Source of the DNA: Halorubrum cibi
GTDB lineage: Archaea > Halobacteriota > Halobacteria > Halobacteriales > Haloferacaceae
Length of the DNA stretch: 64,000 bases
Direction: 5' to 3'
Assembly: GCF_900182635.1 (NCBI RefSeq)
Contig: NZ_FXTD01000006.1
Coordinates: 1 to 64,000, forward strand
The notes under the pieces are model-generated. The model saw only the letters and a program-made list of their open reading frames with translations. It did no database searches and was not told where the DNA came from. How positions within the stretch are numbered: the first letter of the stretch is position 1; each line of letters opens with the position of its first letter. Of the stretch, positions 1 through 9,020 are shown piece by piece. Both the position numbers and the translations under genes were made by a program.

Positions 1-129
1 ATCTCGTCTAAACAGCCGCCGAGGCGGGCGTTTTCGGGCATAGATCACTTTGAAAACGCACCGCCTCACCTTTCAATCCTTATCTGAACACCGCCCCGGC
101 GGAGCGCCGCCGAACGACGGCGAGTCGCC

Positions 130-1908
130 TCACAGCGACGCGTCGGCACTGACGACGTCCCACTCCGAGGGGTCGACGACGGACGCCTCGAGAGCGTCGT
201 GTTCGGGGTACGCCGTGAACACGAGGTACTCCGCCCGTCCGTCGAGGTACTCGACGAGCGTCGAGAGGTTCCCCGCGGAGAGCCCGCCGAGCCGGTCGAG
301 AAGCAGGACCGGAACGTCCTCGCCGACTTCGAACGCCTCGTGGCCGGCCAGCGCGGCGACGATCCCGAGCAGCTCCAGTTCTCCCTCGCTCAGTGCGTCG
401 AGCGAGGCGGTCCGACCGTCACGGGCGACAACCAGTTCGAACTCGCTCGTCAGCCGCGCGGTCTCGAAGCTCGTGTCGAACCGATCGAGGAGGTCGGCGA
501 TCGCCTCGTCGAACGCCTCGCGCGTCCGGCGTTTCATCTCAGTCTTCCGGTTCCGTAGCTCCTCGATCTCCTCGCTCAGCGCCTCCCGCTCGTCCGTCAG
601 CGTCGAGCGTTTGTCGGCGTGACGCTCTAGGTCCTCCAGTTCCTCGCGGCGCTCCTCGAGTTCGGTCTCCACCCGCGCGAGATCGCTCGCGACGTCCGTG
701 ACCTCCTCGTCGCGCTCGGCGACCGTCTCCTCAAGCGACTCGATCCGTCTCTCGAGTTCCGAGAGGTGCTCGCGCGCGGACTCGAGGCTCTCCTCGCGGT
801 CGGCCAGTTTGGCCTCGAGGTCGCCGATCCGGCGGTCGAGCTCGTCGCGGCGCTTCGTCGCGTTCCGGATCCGGTCGCGGCGTTCCTCGAGCTCCTCCAC
901 GCGGTCGTCGTACTCGGCGCGCTCGGCGGTGAGCTCGGAGATGCGGTCGCTGAGGTCCTCGAGGCGCTCGCGGAGGCTCTCCTCGTCGGTCTCGGTCCCA
1001 CAGAGCCAGCAGGCGACGTCGTCGCCGAGCAGACCGCGGTCGCGGTCGGTGAGCAGTTCGACGCGGCCCTCCGTCAGCACCCGGCGGTTCGCCGAGTAGA
1101 CGGCCCGCAACAGCTCCACGTCGGTTCGGATCGACTCCCGACGGTCGCGGATCCACGAGAGCTCCTCGCTCACGTCCTCCTCGGGGACGGTGAGCGACTC
1201 GCGCTCCTCGCGGAGCTCGGCCAGCGTCCCCTCGATGCGCTCGACCGCGTCGGAGAGACGGTCGACGCGCCGTTCGGTGCGGGAGCGTTCGGCGCGCAGG
1301 CGACTCAGCTCCTCGCGTTCGGCCTCCTCGCCGTCCGCGTCGTCCGGCTCCGTGAGCGATTCCCGGCGCTCCCTCAGCTCCTCCAGCCGGGCGTCAAGCC
1401 GGGTCACTTCCTCTTGGACCGACGGAAGCCGGCTCGCGGCGTCCTCGGCGTTCGACAGCTCGGCGTCGACGCTCGATCGCTCGGACCGCAGCTCGGCGAT
1501 CCGTTCCTCGATGTTCTCGAACTCCAGCGGCCGGGTCAACAGGTCCGCGAGGTCCTCACCGCGGCGGACTGCGTCGCGGATCGCGTTGTCCTCGTCGAGG
1601 AACGCGTACAGGTCCGCCCGGATCCGGTCGTACTCGTCGAAGAGCAGTCCGGACCCGCTGCTGACGACGGTTCCGTCCCGTCGCTCCAGTTCGACGACGT
1701 GAGTCCCGTCGGGTGTCTCGAGTTCGACCCGGCCCGCGTCGGCGTTCTCGGTGAGCGGCGCGGCCGTTCCCATGGCCGTCTCGATGGCCTGGAGGAAGCT
1801 CGACTTTCCCTGCCAGTTCGCGGCGCGCACGACGTTGTTCCCCGGGTCGATCCTCGCGGACCCCTCGCGGATGCCAGCGACGTTCTCGATCGTGAGCTCC
1901 CAACCCAT
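130..1908 (-). CDS. archaea-specific SMC/Rad50-like ATPase
   Basis: A 592-residue SMC-related protein. The N-terminal half carries a Walker A-like motif (NWQGKSS, residues 31-37). Heptad-rich coiled coil runs from about 130 to 260 and 305 to 470, split by a Rad50-style zinc hook (CWLC, 300-303). The C-terminal half has an ABC signature-like LSEGE (506-510) and a Walker B-like strand ending LLLDR (D538, R539). Two points are odd: Walker A lacks the usual GxxGxGK spacing, and the catalytic Glu after the Walker B Asp is Arg, so ATP hydrolysis may be weak or absent. It is divergent from rdfA across 82 bases, an arrangement I recall from other haloarchaea where this family is called archaea-specific SMC-related protein. 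A role in chromosome organisation or shape is inferred from that neighbour. Family assignment is firm, function is not. Confidence 0.85.
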   Translation of the reverse strand: MGWELTIENVAGIREGSARIDPGNNVVRAANWQGKSSFLQAIETAMGTAAPLTENADAGRVELETPDGTHVVELERRDGTVVSSGSGLLFDEYDRIRADLYAFLDEDNAIRDAVRRGEDLADLLTRPLEFENIEERIAELRSERSSVDAELSNAEDAASRLPSVQEEVTRLDARLEELRERRESLTEPDDADGEEAEREELSRLRAERSRTERRVDRLSDAVERIEGTLAELREERESLTVPEEDVSEELSWIRDRRESIRTDVELLRAVYSANRRVLTEGRVELLTDRDRGLLGDDVACWLCGTETDEESLRERLEDLSDRISELTAERAEYDDRVEELEERRDRIRNATKRRDELDRRIGDLEAKLADREESLESAREHLSELERRIESLEETVAERDEEVTDVASDLARVETELEERREELEDLERHADKRSTLTDEREALSEEIEELRNRKTEMKRRTREAFDEAIADLLDRFDTSFETARLTSEFELVVARDGRTASLDALSEGELELLGIVAALAGHEAFEVGEDVPVLLLDRLGGLSAGNLSTLVEYLDGRAEYLVFTAYPEHDALEASVVDPSEWDVVSADASL

Positions 1909-1990
1909 AGCGGCCCTTCGTAGCGGCCGCGTTAAGTTTTACTACTGCGGAACCCGACGGTCGGGTAACCGATGCGAGGACCCCAACCGC
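1909..1990. promoter_or_regulatory. divergent SMC-like/rdfA promoter region
   Basis: This 82-base spacer separates the two divergent genes. An AT-rich patch at about 1931-1942 (taagttttac) lies 23-33 bases before the SMC-like ATG on the minus strand, the spacing of a haloarchaeal leaderless TATA box. The same patch is about 50 bases before the rdfA ATG and could serve that gene with a short leader. Confidence 0.4.
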
Positions 1991-2680
1991 ATGAGTTGTA
2001 AGATCGACGCCGCGATCGACGAGTACGGGGTCGACGTCCCCCAGCCGGGGTACGACGGCGTCGACGACTACCTGCTCCGGCGGTGGCGCGGCGACGACGG
2101 CCGGTCGGCCGACGGCTACCGGACGCTGACCGACTGGTTCAACAAGCGCCTGCTCAAGCGGGTGTACGACGAGCACAATCGTGAGGCGACGGGCGTCCGG
2201 CTCGAGGGCGAGTACGAGGCGTTGCAGTCCGACGACGACCTCGTCCGCCGGGAGGTCGCCGACGACCTCCGAGGGGACGGGATCGAGGTCGAGGAACTGA
2301 CCACGAGCATGCCCTCATGGAGCACGATGCGCCACCACCTGAACGACTGTCTCGAAGGGTCGAAACCGACGGAAACGGCGACTTCGGAGTGGGAACTCGA
2401 GAGCGTCCGGATCGCCGCCGACCGTGCCGCGGAGAAGGCCGAGAAGGCGGTGGGATCGCTGGCTTCGAAGGGAGAACTCGTGGATGGCGACGACATCGAG
2501 GTCGACGTCGACGTCCAGTTGACCTGTCCCGTTTGTCACGTCCGGACCCCGTTCCGGGAGGCCGTCGACCGCGGGTACGTCTGTCGGGAACACGCGGAGA
2601 GGGAACGCGCGGAGGGGATCGACGGGGACGCGAGCATGGGGGAAGCCGCGAACACGGGCGCGAGCGGTGACCGATCGTAA
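1991..2680 (+). CDS. rdfA: rod-determining factor RdfA-like protein
   Basis: A 229-residue acidic protein beginning MSCKIDAAIDEYG. The open frame extends further upstream, but this ATG is the first that leaves room for the divergent promoter and begins the conserved part. Near the C-terminus is a single zinc-ribbon-like C-x2-C ... C-x2-H motif (CPVC ... CREH), followed by a low-complexity acidic tail. RdfA is known in Haloferax volcanii as a factor needed for rod-shaped cells. The assignment rests on overall sequence memory plus the divergent SMC-like neighbour, which supports the same locus. No catalytic motif is seen, so a regulatory or scaffolding role is likely. Confidence 0.75.
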   Translation: MSCKIDAAIDEYGVDVPQPGYDGVDDYLLRRWRGDDGRSADGYRTLTDWFNKRLLKRVYDEHNREATGVRLEGEYEALQSDDDLVRREVADDLRGDGIEVEELTTSMPSWSTMRHHLNDCLEGSKPTETATSEWELESVRIAADRAAEKAEKAVGSLASKGELVDGDDIEVDVDVQLTCPVCHVRTPFREAVDRGYVCREHAERERAEGIDGDASMGEAANTGASGDRS

Positions 2681-2731
2681 CGATCGACGAACTGACCGAT
2701 CGACGGATCGATCGGCCGTGACCACCGGGCT

Positions 2732-3496
2732 TCAGTCGAAGTCCGGGCGGCGTCCTTCGAGGAACGCCTCGACGCCCTCCCGGTGGGCGTCGGTGTCGTA
2801 CGCGAGCGTCTGGAAGTGGGCCTCGCGGCGGAGCCCGTCGTCGATCGGCTGCCCGAGGTTCTCGTGGAGCGCCTCCTTCGCCAGCGCGAGGTTCTCGGTC
2901 GGCCGGGCGGCGAGCGTCTCGATGAGGTCGTCGACGGTCGCCTCGAGTTCGCCGTCGGGGGCGACCTCGTTTATCAGGTCGAGCGCCGCGGCACGCTCGG
3001 CGTCGATCAGGTCGCCGGTGAACGCGAGCTCCTTCGCGGTTCTGAGCCCGACGAGCCGGGGGAGCGTCACGGTCCCGCCGAGGTCGGGGACGAGCCCGAC
3101 GTTGATGAACGACGCGCCGAAGCGCGCGTCGGGAGCGGCGTACGCGAAATCCGCGGCCGCGACGAGCGAGAGGCCCGCGCCGACTGCGTCGCCGTTCACC
3201 TTCGCGATCACGGGCAGGGGCGCGGTGAGGACGGCCTCCGCGACCCGACCTAACGTCCCGCGGACCCGGTCGTACGCCTCTCGGGCGCTCTCCTCGCGGT
3301 CGGCCATCGCCTGAACGTCTCCGCCGGCGCTGAACGCGCTGCCGGTGCCGGTGATCACGACCGCGTCGAGCGCGTCGGGATCGAGTCCCTCGAGCGCGCC
3401 CGCGAGGTCACGGGCGACGTCGGCGGTGAGCGCGTTCTTCGAGTCGGGGCGGTCGAACGTGACGTGTCTGACGCCGTTCTCGTCGCGAACGTCCAT
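2732..3496 (-). CDS. enoyl-CoA hydratase/isomerase family protein
   Basis: A 254-residue crotonase-fold protein. It has the substrate-binding loop typical of the family (SAFSAGGDVQAM), followed by the oxyanion-hole region (KVNGDAVGAGLSL) and the AADFAYAAPDARFG segment. It probably hydrates or isomerises enoyl-CoA in fatty-acid or amino-acid breakdown; the exact substrate cannot be read from sequence. The open frame has an upstream Met (3568), but the ATG at 3496 is preferred because a TATA box sits 24-30 bases before it, as expected for a leaderless transcript. Gly replaces the first catalytic Glu region of classic hydratases at places I cannot align by eye, so isomerase or hydrolase activity remains possible. 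Neighbours do not form an obvious pathway. Confidence 0.88.
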   Translation of the reverse strand: MDVRDENGVRHVTFDRPDSKNALTADVARDLAGALEGLDPDALDAVVITGTGSAFSAGGDVQAMADREESAREAYDRVRGTLGRVAEAVLTAPLPVIAKVNGDAVGAGLSLVAAADFAYAAPDARFGASFINVGLVPDLGGTVTLPRLVGLRTAKELAFTGDLIDAERAAALDLINEVAPDGELEATVDDLIETLAARPTENLALAKEALHENLGQPIDDGLRREAHFQTLAYDTDAHREGVEAFLEGRRPDFD

Positions 3497-3518
3497 GTGA
3501 GTACCGTGCGAGCGGCGC

Positions 3519-3527
3519 GTATATATT
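3519..3527 (-). promoter_or_regulatory. TATA box of enoyl-CoA hydratase gene
   Basis: The tatatatt core lies 24-30 bases before the ATG at 3496 on the minus strand. It is one of the clearest leaderless promoters in the window and decides the start over the in-frame upstream Met. Confidence 0.7.
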
Positions 3528-4255
3528 GGTTGGCAGCGCGCTTGGTTGGCGGCGCGCCGACGGTTCACCGGATCGATCCGGTCGATCGGATCAGTTCGGC
3601 TGGATCGACGAAAGATAATAGAAAAATAATACCAATCTATCAGTCATTTCGGGGCGGATCGTGTGGGGAGAGGGGATCGCCGTGACGTGCCTCGAGTAGA
3701 TCGAACCGATCGATCACACGTCGTCGCCAGCACGGAGGGCGTTCACGTGGGAGAGATCGGAGGTATTCGGCCGAAATTCCGGTAAAAACGCCGAACAGCC
3801 AGCCGTCGTGTCACTCCCAGAGATCATGGATATCCGACTGAGTTCCACCCCGTGACGCGCGACACGGAATCGCACTTCACGCCTCCTCGTCCTCGATCCT
3901 GGGTCTCGCCGGAACCGCCGACGAGCCGTCTCGAGCTCCCGCACGCTCCGTCTCGCGCACCGTTTCGTGCGCCGGCGAACGCTCTCGAGGGCACACCACC
4001 GCGAACGCAGCCGGTTCGGATGGATCGGAATTTGACGCCCGTTGAAATACAATACTACGTATGCTTTTGTATTTTATCAATATATTTTATATAATATATC
4101 GCCGTGACTGACAGTTGAAGACGAGGGTCGACCGTGGAGACGCGCGGTCGAAGAGCGGGCGACGACGGTCGGACGGTCTCGCCATCGATCGACCGCTACG
4201 ACCGACGATATCCCGGAGACGAAACGTTGAAACGCCGTTCGGGCGAATCACGGGT
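3528..4255. other. gene-free AT-rich intergenic stretch
   Basis: No convincing gene is visible in about 730 bases. Short frames here have Arg/Ser/Pro-rich composition typical of non-coding reads in GC-rich DNA. Two AT-rich islands stand out: 3605-3640 and 4045-4105, the latter almost purely A/T and partly self-complementary. The second lies about 150 bases before rpoL and could hold a promoter or regulatory element. I see no tRNA or rRNA. Confidence 0.5.
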
Positions 4256-4534
4256 ATGGAACTGCGGGTCATCGAGAAGACCGACACGGAACTCCGCATC
4301 GAGATCGCCGGCGAGGACCACACGTTCATGAACGTGCTGAAGGGCGCGCTGTTGGAGGCCGACGACGTCGCCGCCGCGACCTACGACATGAACCCCGAAC
4401 AGTCCGGCGGCCAGACCGAACCCGTCCTCACGGTGAAATCCGAGTCCGGCGATCCCCTCGACGCCGTCGAGGCGGCGGCGACCTCGATCACGGACCGGAC
4501 GGCCGCGCTTCGCGACGCCGTCACGGCGGCCTGA
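4256..4534 (+). CDS. rpoL: DNA-directed RNA polymerase subunit Rpo11/L
   Basis: A 92-residue protein matching the usual size of archaeal subunit L (Rpo11), which pairs with subunit D in the assembly platform of RNA polymerase. The conserved core is visible: [13 protein letters not shown] near residue 20-32 and YDMNPE at about 43, with the basic H/P element of other archaea replaced by an acidic haloarchaeal version. The start is the ATG in gggtATGgaactg; upstream in-frame codons give an Arg/Ser-rich extension with no family counterpart. It stands alone, with the AT-rich gap before it and a glycosyltransferase after it. Confidence 0.93.
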   Translation: MELRVIEKTDTELRIEIAGEDHTFMNVLKGALLEADDVAAATYDMNPEQSGGQTEPVLTVKSESGDPLDAVEAAATSITDRTAALRDAVTAA

Positions 4535-4681
4535 AGGACGGTACGGTCACGTTTTCGTTCTCCCCGAGTCCCCTCGACCACGCTCTAGTCGATCCCGTTT
4601 CCGGCCCGTTCATCCGGGCGACATCGACCCCGTCGACGACGAGGGACCATAGCTAAGTAGCGACTTCCCATTCGTAGGCGT

Positions 4682-5728
4682 ATGCCGCCGAGCGTGCTCA
4701 TGTTAGGTTGGGGGTATCCGCCGAACGTCACCGGCGGGTTGGACGTCCACGTCGGGGAGCTGTTCTCCGGGCTGCGAGACGAGTTCGGCGTGGACGCGAA
4801 GCTGGTGTTGCCCGCCGAGTTGGCACCCGACGACGAGCCGGGGCTGGAAGGCGTCGAGACCGGCGAGGGAGACGTGGCGACCCGCGTGGGTCGTCTCAGC
4901 GACCGCTTCGTCGAGCTCGCGCCCGACTACGACGTGATCCACACCCACGACTGGTTCGGCTACGGGCCGGGCCGGGAGGCGTCGCGGGCCTCTGACGCGA
5001 CGTGGGTCTCCTCGTTCCACTCGCTGGCGAGCGACCGCAACATCGACCCGCCCACGCGCGAGGTCGAGACCGAGCGCCGGCTCGCGAACGCCGCCGACAC
5101 CAACATCGCCGTGAGCGAGATCGTCCGCGAGGACATACGAGAGCTGTACGGGGCCGACTCGCGGGTCGTCTACAACGGCTTCTCGACGCCGAAGTTCTCC
5201 GGGAAGGACGTGCGCGAGGACCTCGGTATCGACGGCGAGATGCTCTTTTTCGTCGGACGGCACACCGACCAGAAGGGCATCTCACACCTGCTGTACGCGA
5301 TGAAGAAGCTCCGCGGGCGCGACGTCACGCTCGTCGTGGGCGGCTCGGGTCACCAGACCGAACAGCTGAAGCGGTTCGTCGAACTGGTCGGAATCGAGGA
5401 GAAGGTCGAGTTCGTGGGCTACGTGCCCGAGGCAGAGCTCGGCGACTACTACGCCGCGAGCGACGCGTTCGTCTCTCCTTCCTTCTCGGAGCCGTTCGGG
5501 ATCACGATCACCGAGGCGCTGGAGGCGGGCACGCAGGTCGTCTCCACGCGCTGTGGCGCGGCCGAGATCCTGCCGGAGGGCTGTCTGATCGAGGTCACGC
5601 CGGACTCGGAGTCGATCGTCGACGGGCTCGCGGCCGCGCTCGACCGAGAGTCGCCGCCGGAGTACGAACGGCGCGACTGGTCGGCGGTCGCCAAGGACAC
5701 GCTCGCGGTGTACGAGGACGTCGCCTGA
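4682..5728 (+). CDS. family 4/5 glycosyltransferase (GT-B fold)
   Basis: A 348-residue GT-B glycosyltransferase. The N-terminal domain has the glycogen-synthase-like start (GWGYPPNVTGGLDVHVGEL) that binds the acceptor; HTHDWF is near residue 85. The C-terminal nucleotide-sugar domain contains FVGRHTDQKGISHLL and the donor-binding E-x7-E motif (EPFGITITE). It should be cytoplasmic, transferring a sugar from an NDP-sugar. Glucan, glycolipid and trehalose-type products are all possible. A TATA-like gctaagtag at about 4652-4660 is 22-30 bases before the ATG. It is followed convergently by the small unknown gene at 5750. Confidence 0.88.
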   Translation: MPPSVLMLGWGYPPNVTGGLDVHVGELFSGLRDEFGVDAKLVLPAELAPDDEPGLEGVETGEGDVATRVGRLSDRFVELAPDYDVIHTHDWFGYGPGREASRASDATWVSSFHSLASDRNIDPPTREVETERRLANAADTNIAVSEIVREDIRELYGADSRVVYNGFSTPKFSGKDVREDLGIDGEMLFFVGRHTDQKGISHLLYAMKKLRGRDVTLVVGGSGHQTEQLKRFVELVGIEEKVEFVGYVPEAELGDYYAASDAFVSPSFSEPFGITITEALEAGTQVVSTRCGAAEILPEGCLIEVTPDSESIVDGLAAALDRESPPEYERRDWSAVAKDTLAVYEDVA

Positions 5729-5749
5729 GCGGGCCGACCGGCGACGCTT

Positions 5750-6091
5750 CTAAGCTCCTCGATACACGTCGAACTCGGTCACCGGTTCCGGGTGCCGGAT
5801 CCGGAAGCCGTCGGCGGTTTCGATCACGCCGCGGGTGCTCTCCGTGGCCCCGCGGTACGGCGTCCCGTCGTCCTCGCGAGCCGCCGCGCCCTGGTACGGC
5901 GAGGTGTACGGCGACGCGTACGACGACTCCGAGACCGGATCGTCGAATCCCTCCGGGGGGAGGTAGATCCGCTCGCCGCTCTCCGATCGTACGACCACCG
6001 CCACGTCCCGCGTCCCGGTCACGTCGATGACGGTCCGCTCCGCCGTGACACGCGTGTCGATCCCGACCTCGCTCGCCTCGATGTCGGCCAT
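5750..6091 (-). CDS. small conserved-looking haloarchaeal protein, function unknown
   Basis: A 113-residue protein I do not recognise. The N-terminal 45 residues look like a compact beta-rich domain (VGIDTRVTAERTVIDVTGTRDVAVVV). A Ser/Tyr/Pro-rich stretch with two SPY repeats follows (residues 56-66), then ends in RHPEPVTEFDVYRGA. No signal peptide or membrane segment is visible. It is divergent from the RPA operon and convergent with the glycosyltransferase. Codon use and acidic composition match a real gene. Confidence 0.7.
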   Translation of the reverse strand: MADIEASEVGIDTRVTAERTVIDVTGTRDVAVVVRSESGERIYLPPEGFDDPVSESSYASPYTSPYQGAAAREDDGTPYRGATESTRGVIETADGFRIRHPEPVTEFDVYRGA

Positions 6092-6177
6092 GTCCCTCCC
6101 TGTGGACGGGAGCGGTTTAGCTGTGCCGGACGGGAGGGGGTGAACCCTTTTGTGCGGTGGCGTCGAAATCGCGACCG

Positions 6178-7452
6178 ATGGACGTCAACAGCCATGCCGA
6201 GGAGCTCGCCTCCGACCTCGGCGTAGACAAGGCGGAGGTCAAAGCGGACCTGGAGAACCTACTCGAGTACAGCGTCCCGATAGACGAGGCCAAACAGAGC
6301 GTCCGGCGGAAACACGGCGGCGGTGGCGGCGGGTCGAGCCCGACGCCCGAGTCGGTCGATCTGTCCGAGATCACGACCGATCACGGCAACGTCACGGTCA
6401 CCGTCCGGGTGCTCACGCGCGGCACCCGCACGATCCGGTATCAGGGCGACGACCTCACGATCCGCGAGGGGGAACTCGCCGACGGGACGGGGACGATCTC
6501 CTACACCGCCTGGCAGGACTTCGGCTTCGAGCCGGGCGATTCGCTCACGATCGGCAACGCCGGCGTGCGCGAGTGGGACGGCGAACCCGAACTCAACCTC
6601 AACGAGTCGACGACGGTGGCCATCGCCGACGAGTCCGTCACGGTCGATCAGGAGGTCGGCGGCGACCGCGACCTCGTCGAGATCGCGGCCGGCGACCGCG
6701 GCCGCAACGTGGAGGTCAGGGTCCTGGAAGTCGAGTCGAAGACGATCTCCGGCCGGGACGGCGAAACGGAGATCCGCGAGGGCGTCGTCGGCGACGCGAC
6801 CGCGAGGCTCCCCTTCACCGACTGGGACCCGCGTCCGGAGCTGGAAGCCGGCGCGAGCCTCCGGATCGAGGACGTGTACGCCCGCGAGTTCCGCGGCGTC
6901 CCCTCGATCAACCTCACCGAGTTCACGACGGTGACGCCGCTCTCCGAGTCCGTCGAGGTCGCCGAGAGCGCGCCGCGGCTGTCGGTCGCGAAGGCGGTCG
7001 CCTCCGGCGGGATGTTCGACGTGGAACTCGTCGGAAACGTCCTCGAGGTTCGGGACGGCTCGGGGCTCATCGAGCGCTGTCCGGAGTGCGGTCGGGTGAT
7101 CCAGAACGGCCAGTGCCGGAGCCACGGCGAGGTCGACGGCGAGGACGACCTCCGCGTGAAGGCGATCCTCGACGACGGCACCGACACCGTCACCGTCGTG
7201 CTCGACGACGAGCTCACGGCGGAGGTGTACGGCGGCGGGCTCGAGGACGCGCTCGCGGCCGCCAAGGACGCGATGGACAAGGAGGTGGTCGCGGAGTCGA
7301 TAGCCGAGACGCTCGTGGGCGGGGCCTACCGCGTCCGCGGGAGCCTCTCCGTCGACGAGTACGGCGCGACGCTCGACGCGACCGGGTTCGAGGCGGCAGA
7401 CGACGACCCCGCCGACGCGGCCCGCGAGACGCTCGCGGAGGTGCGCGCATGA
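6178..7452 (+). CDS. rpa1: replication protein A (single-stranded DNA-binding)
   Basis: A 424-residue RPA. It has an N-terminal helical segment (residues 3-45), a Gly-rich linker (47-53), then OB folds at roughly 65-150, 165-255 and 278-400. The third contains a zinc finger with C301, C304, C313 and H316. It coats single-stranded DNA in replication and repair. The gene overlaps the next by ATGA and heads the three-gene order RPA, RPA-associated protein, phosphoesterase described for the Haloferax rpa1 locus. The ATG at 6178 is chosen; an in-frame GTG at 6157 would add seven residues (MASKSRP) and cannot be excluded. Confidence 0.9.
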   Translation: MDVNSHAEELASDLGVDKAEVKADLENLLEYSVPIDEAKQSVRRKHGGGGGGSSPTPESVDLSEITTDHGNVTVTVRVLTRGTRTIRYQGDDLTIREGELADGTGTISYTAWQDFGFEPGDSLTIGNAGVREWDGEPELNLNESTTVAIADESVTVDQEVGGDRDLVEIAAGDRGRNVEVRVLEVESKTISGRDGETEIREGVVGDATARLPFTDWDPRPELEAGASLRIEDVYAREFRGVPSINLTEFTTVTPLSESVEVAESAPRLSVAKAVASGGMFDVELVGNVLEVRDGSGLIERCPECGRVIQNGQCRSHGEVDGEDDLRVKAILDDGTDTVTVVLDDELTAEVYGGGLEDALAAAKDAMDKEVVAESIAETLVGGAYRVRGSLSVDEYGATLDATGFEAADDDPADAARETLAEVRA

Positions 7453-9020
7453 GCGACGACGGACCGGGCACCCGCGAGGTCGCCCATCGGCTGTTCGCCG
7501 CGGAGTTCGACGACGCCTCGCTGTCGTACTCCGAGAGCGACGAGGAGCGCGCCCCGAACTACGTCGTGACGCCGACGGGCGCGCGTGTCAACCGGCTGTT
7601 CGTCGCGGGCGTGCTCACGGAGATAGAGCGCGTCAACGACCAGACGAGCCGCGGCCGGGTCGTCGACCCGTCCGGCGCGTTCGTGACGTACGCCGGCCAG
7701 TACCAGCCGGACGAGCAGGCGTTCCTCGAGCGGGCCGACCCGCCCGCGTTCGTCGCGCTGACGGGCAAGGCCCGGACGTTCGAGCCGGAGGACTCCGACC
7801 GAGTGTTCACCTCCGTCCGCCCGGAGAGCCTCAGCGAGGTCGGCGCCGACACCCGTGACCGGTGGGTCGTCTCCGCGGCCGAGCGGACCCTCGACCGCCT
7901 CGCGGTCCTCGAGCGAGCGCTCGAGTCCGACCTCCGCGGCGAGGAGTTGCGGGGCGCGCTCGAGACCGGCGGGGCCTCCGCGTCGCTCGCGGCGGGGATC
8001 CCCAAGGCGCTCGCCCACTACGACACCTCGCCCGCGTACGTCGAGGCGGTCCGACGGATGGCCGTCGACGCGCTTGAGCTGATCGCCGGCGAGCGCGACG
8101 AGGTCCGTGCGCCCGATATCGCGCCCGGCGACGACGGCGACGCGACGATCGGCCCGCTCCCTGACACCGACGTTCGGATCGAGGCTGCGGCGGCCGGAGC
8201 GGACGCGACGACGCCGAGCGAATCGGGCGAACTGGAAGGGTCGGACGAACCAGACGAACCGGACGAATCGATCGAGACGTCGATCGGATCCGCGGAACCG
8301 ACTGACGAATCCGCGGAACCGACCGACGAGTCGACGCTCGACGCCGGAGACGCGTCCTCGGACGACTCCACCTCGAGCGAGTCTCCCCCGACCGCGACGC
8401 TCGACGACGGACCGGAGGATCCCGACGCCGCGGGCAGTCCCGACGGTCTCGGCGATTTCGGCGGCTCCGAGAGCCTCGACGACGACGGCGTCGATGACGC
8501 CGACGATATCGACGTCTCCGACCCCGACGACCCCGTCGACTCCGCGGACGACGACGGGGAGCCCGGTCTCGGAGACTTCGACGACGGCGGGACCGACGAG
8601 ATGTACGAGCTCGACGACGAGGAGCGCGAGGAGATCGAAGCCGAGTTCGGCACCGACTTCTCGACCGGGTCCGAGGTCGACGAACCCGGCGAGGCCGACA
8701 TCGACGTGCCCGAGCCCGACGAGCCGTCCGAGGACGCCGGAGACGTGAGCGACGCCGAGCCCGTGGACAACGGAACCACCGGCGAAGACGACGACGCCCC
8801 CACTGAAGACGCCTCACCCGACGACGTCGACCTCGAGGCCGCGGCGGTCGAGGAGATGGAGGCGCGCGACGACGGCGACGGCGCGGACCGCGAGGCGGTC
8901 GTCGAGGCGGTCGCGTCCGAGTACGGCGTCGACCCCGAAGCCGTCGAGGACGCCGTCCAGGACGCGCTGATGGGCGGGAAGTGTTACGAGCCGGGTGACG
9001 GGCTACTCAAAGCGATCTGA
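7449..9020 (+). CDS. rpap1: RPA-associated protein (COG3390 family)
   Basis: A 523-residue protein beginning MSDDGPGTREVAHRLFAAEF. An OB-fold-like domain spans about 20-110 (TPTGARVNRLFVAGVLTEIERV, GQYQPDEQAFL) with a helical region to about 215. A very long Asp/Glu/Ser-rich linker follows (about 230-455), then a C-terminal winged-helix-like segment. The family is known as the partner that co-purifies with haloarchaeal RPA. It overlaps the RPA gene by ATGA and the phosphoesterase gene by TGATG, implying translational coupling. The acidic linker is unusually long and of low complexity and is probably disordered even in high salt. Confidence 0.88.
   Translation: MSDDGPGTREVAHRLFAAEFDDASLSYSESDEERAPNYVVTPTGARVNRLFVAGVLTEIERVNDQTSRGRVVDPSGAFVTYAGQYQPDEQAFLERADPPAFVALTGKARTFEPEDSDRVFTSVRPESLSEVGADTRDRWVVSAAERTLDRLAVLERALESDLRGEELRGALETGGASASLAAGIPKALAHYDTSPAYVEAVRRMAVDALELIAGERDEVRAPDIAPGDDGDATIGPLPDTDVRIEAAAAGADATTPSESGELEGSDEPDEPDESIETSIGSAEPTDESAEPTDESTLDAGDASSDDSTSSESPPTATLDDGPEDPDAAGSPDGLGDFGGSESLDDDGVDDADDIDVSDPDDPVDSADDDGEPGLGDFDDGGTDEMYELDDEEREEIEAEFGTDFSTGSEVDEPGEADIDVPEPDEPSEDAGDVSDAEPVDNGTTGEDDDAPTEDASPDDVDLEAAAVEEMEARDDGDGADREAVVEAVASEYGVDPEAVEDAVQDALMGGKCYEPGDGLLKAI

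Noticed and set aside
1556-2176. 206-codon minus-strand ORF across the SMC/rdfA promoter
   Set aside because: It overlaps two well-supported genes and the divergent promoter, with no recognisable protein features.
3714-4052. 112-codon minus-strand ORF
   Set aside because: Arg-rich, no conserved-looking segment, no TATA at a sensible distance, in AT-rich intergenic DNA.
6150-9020. 956-codon plus-strand frame
   Set aside because: Its first part is an Arg-rich shifted read of the RPA gene; only the section from 7449 is the genuine RPAP gene.
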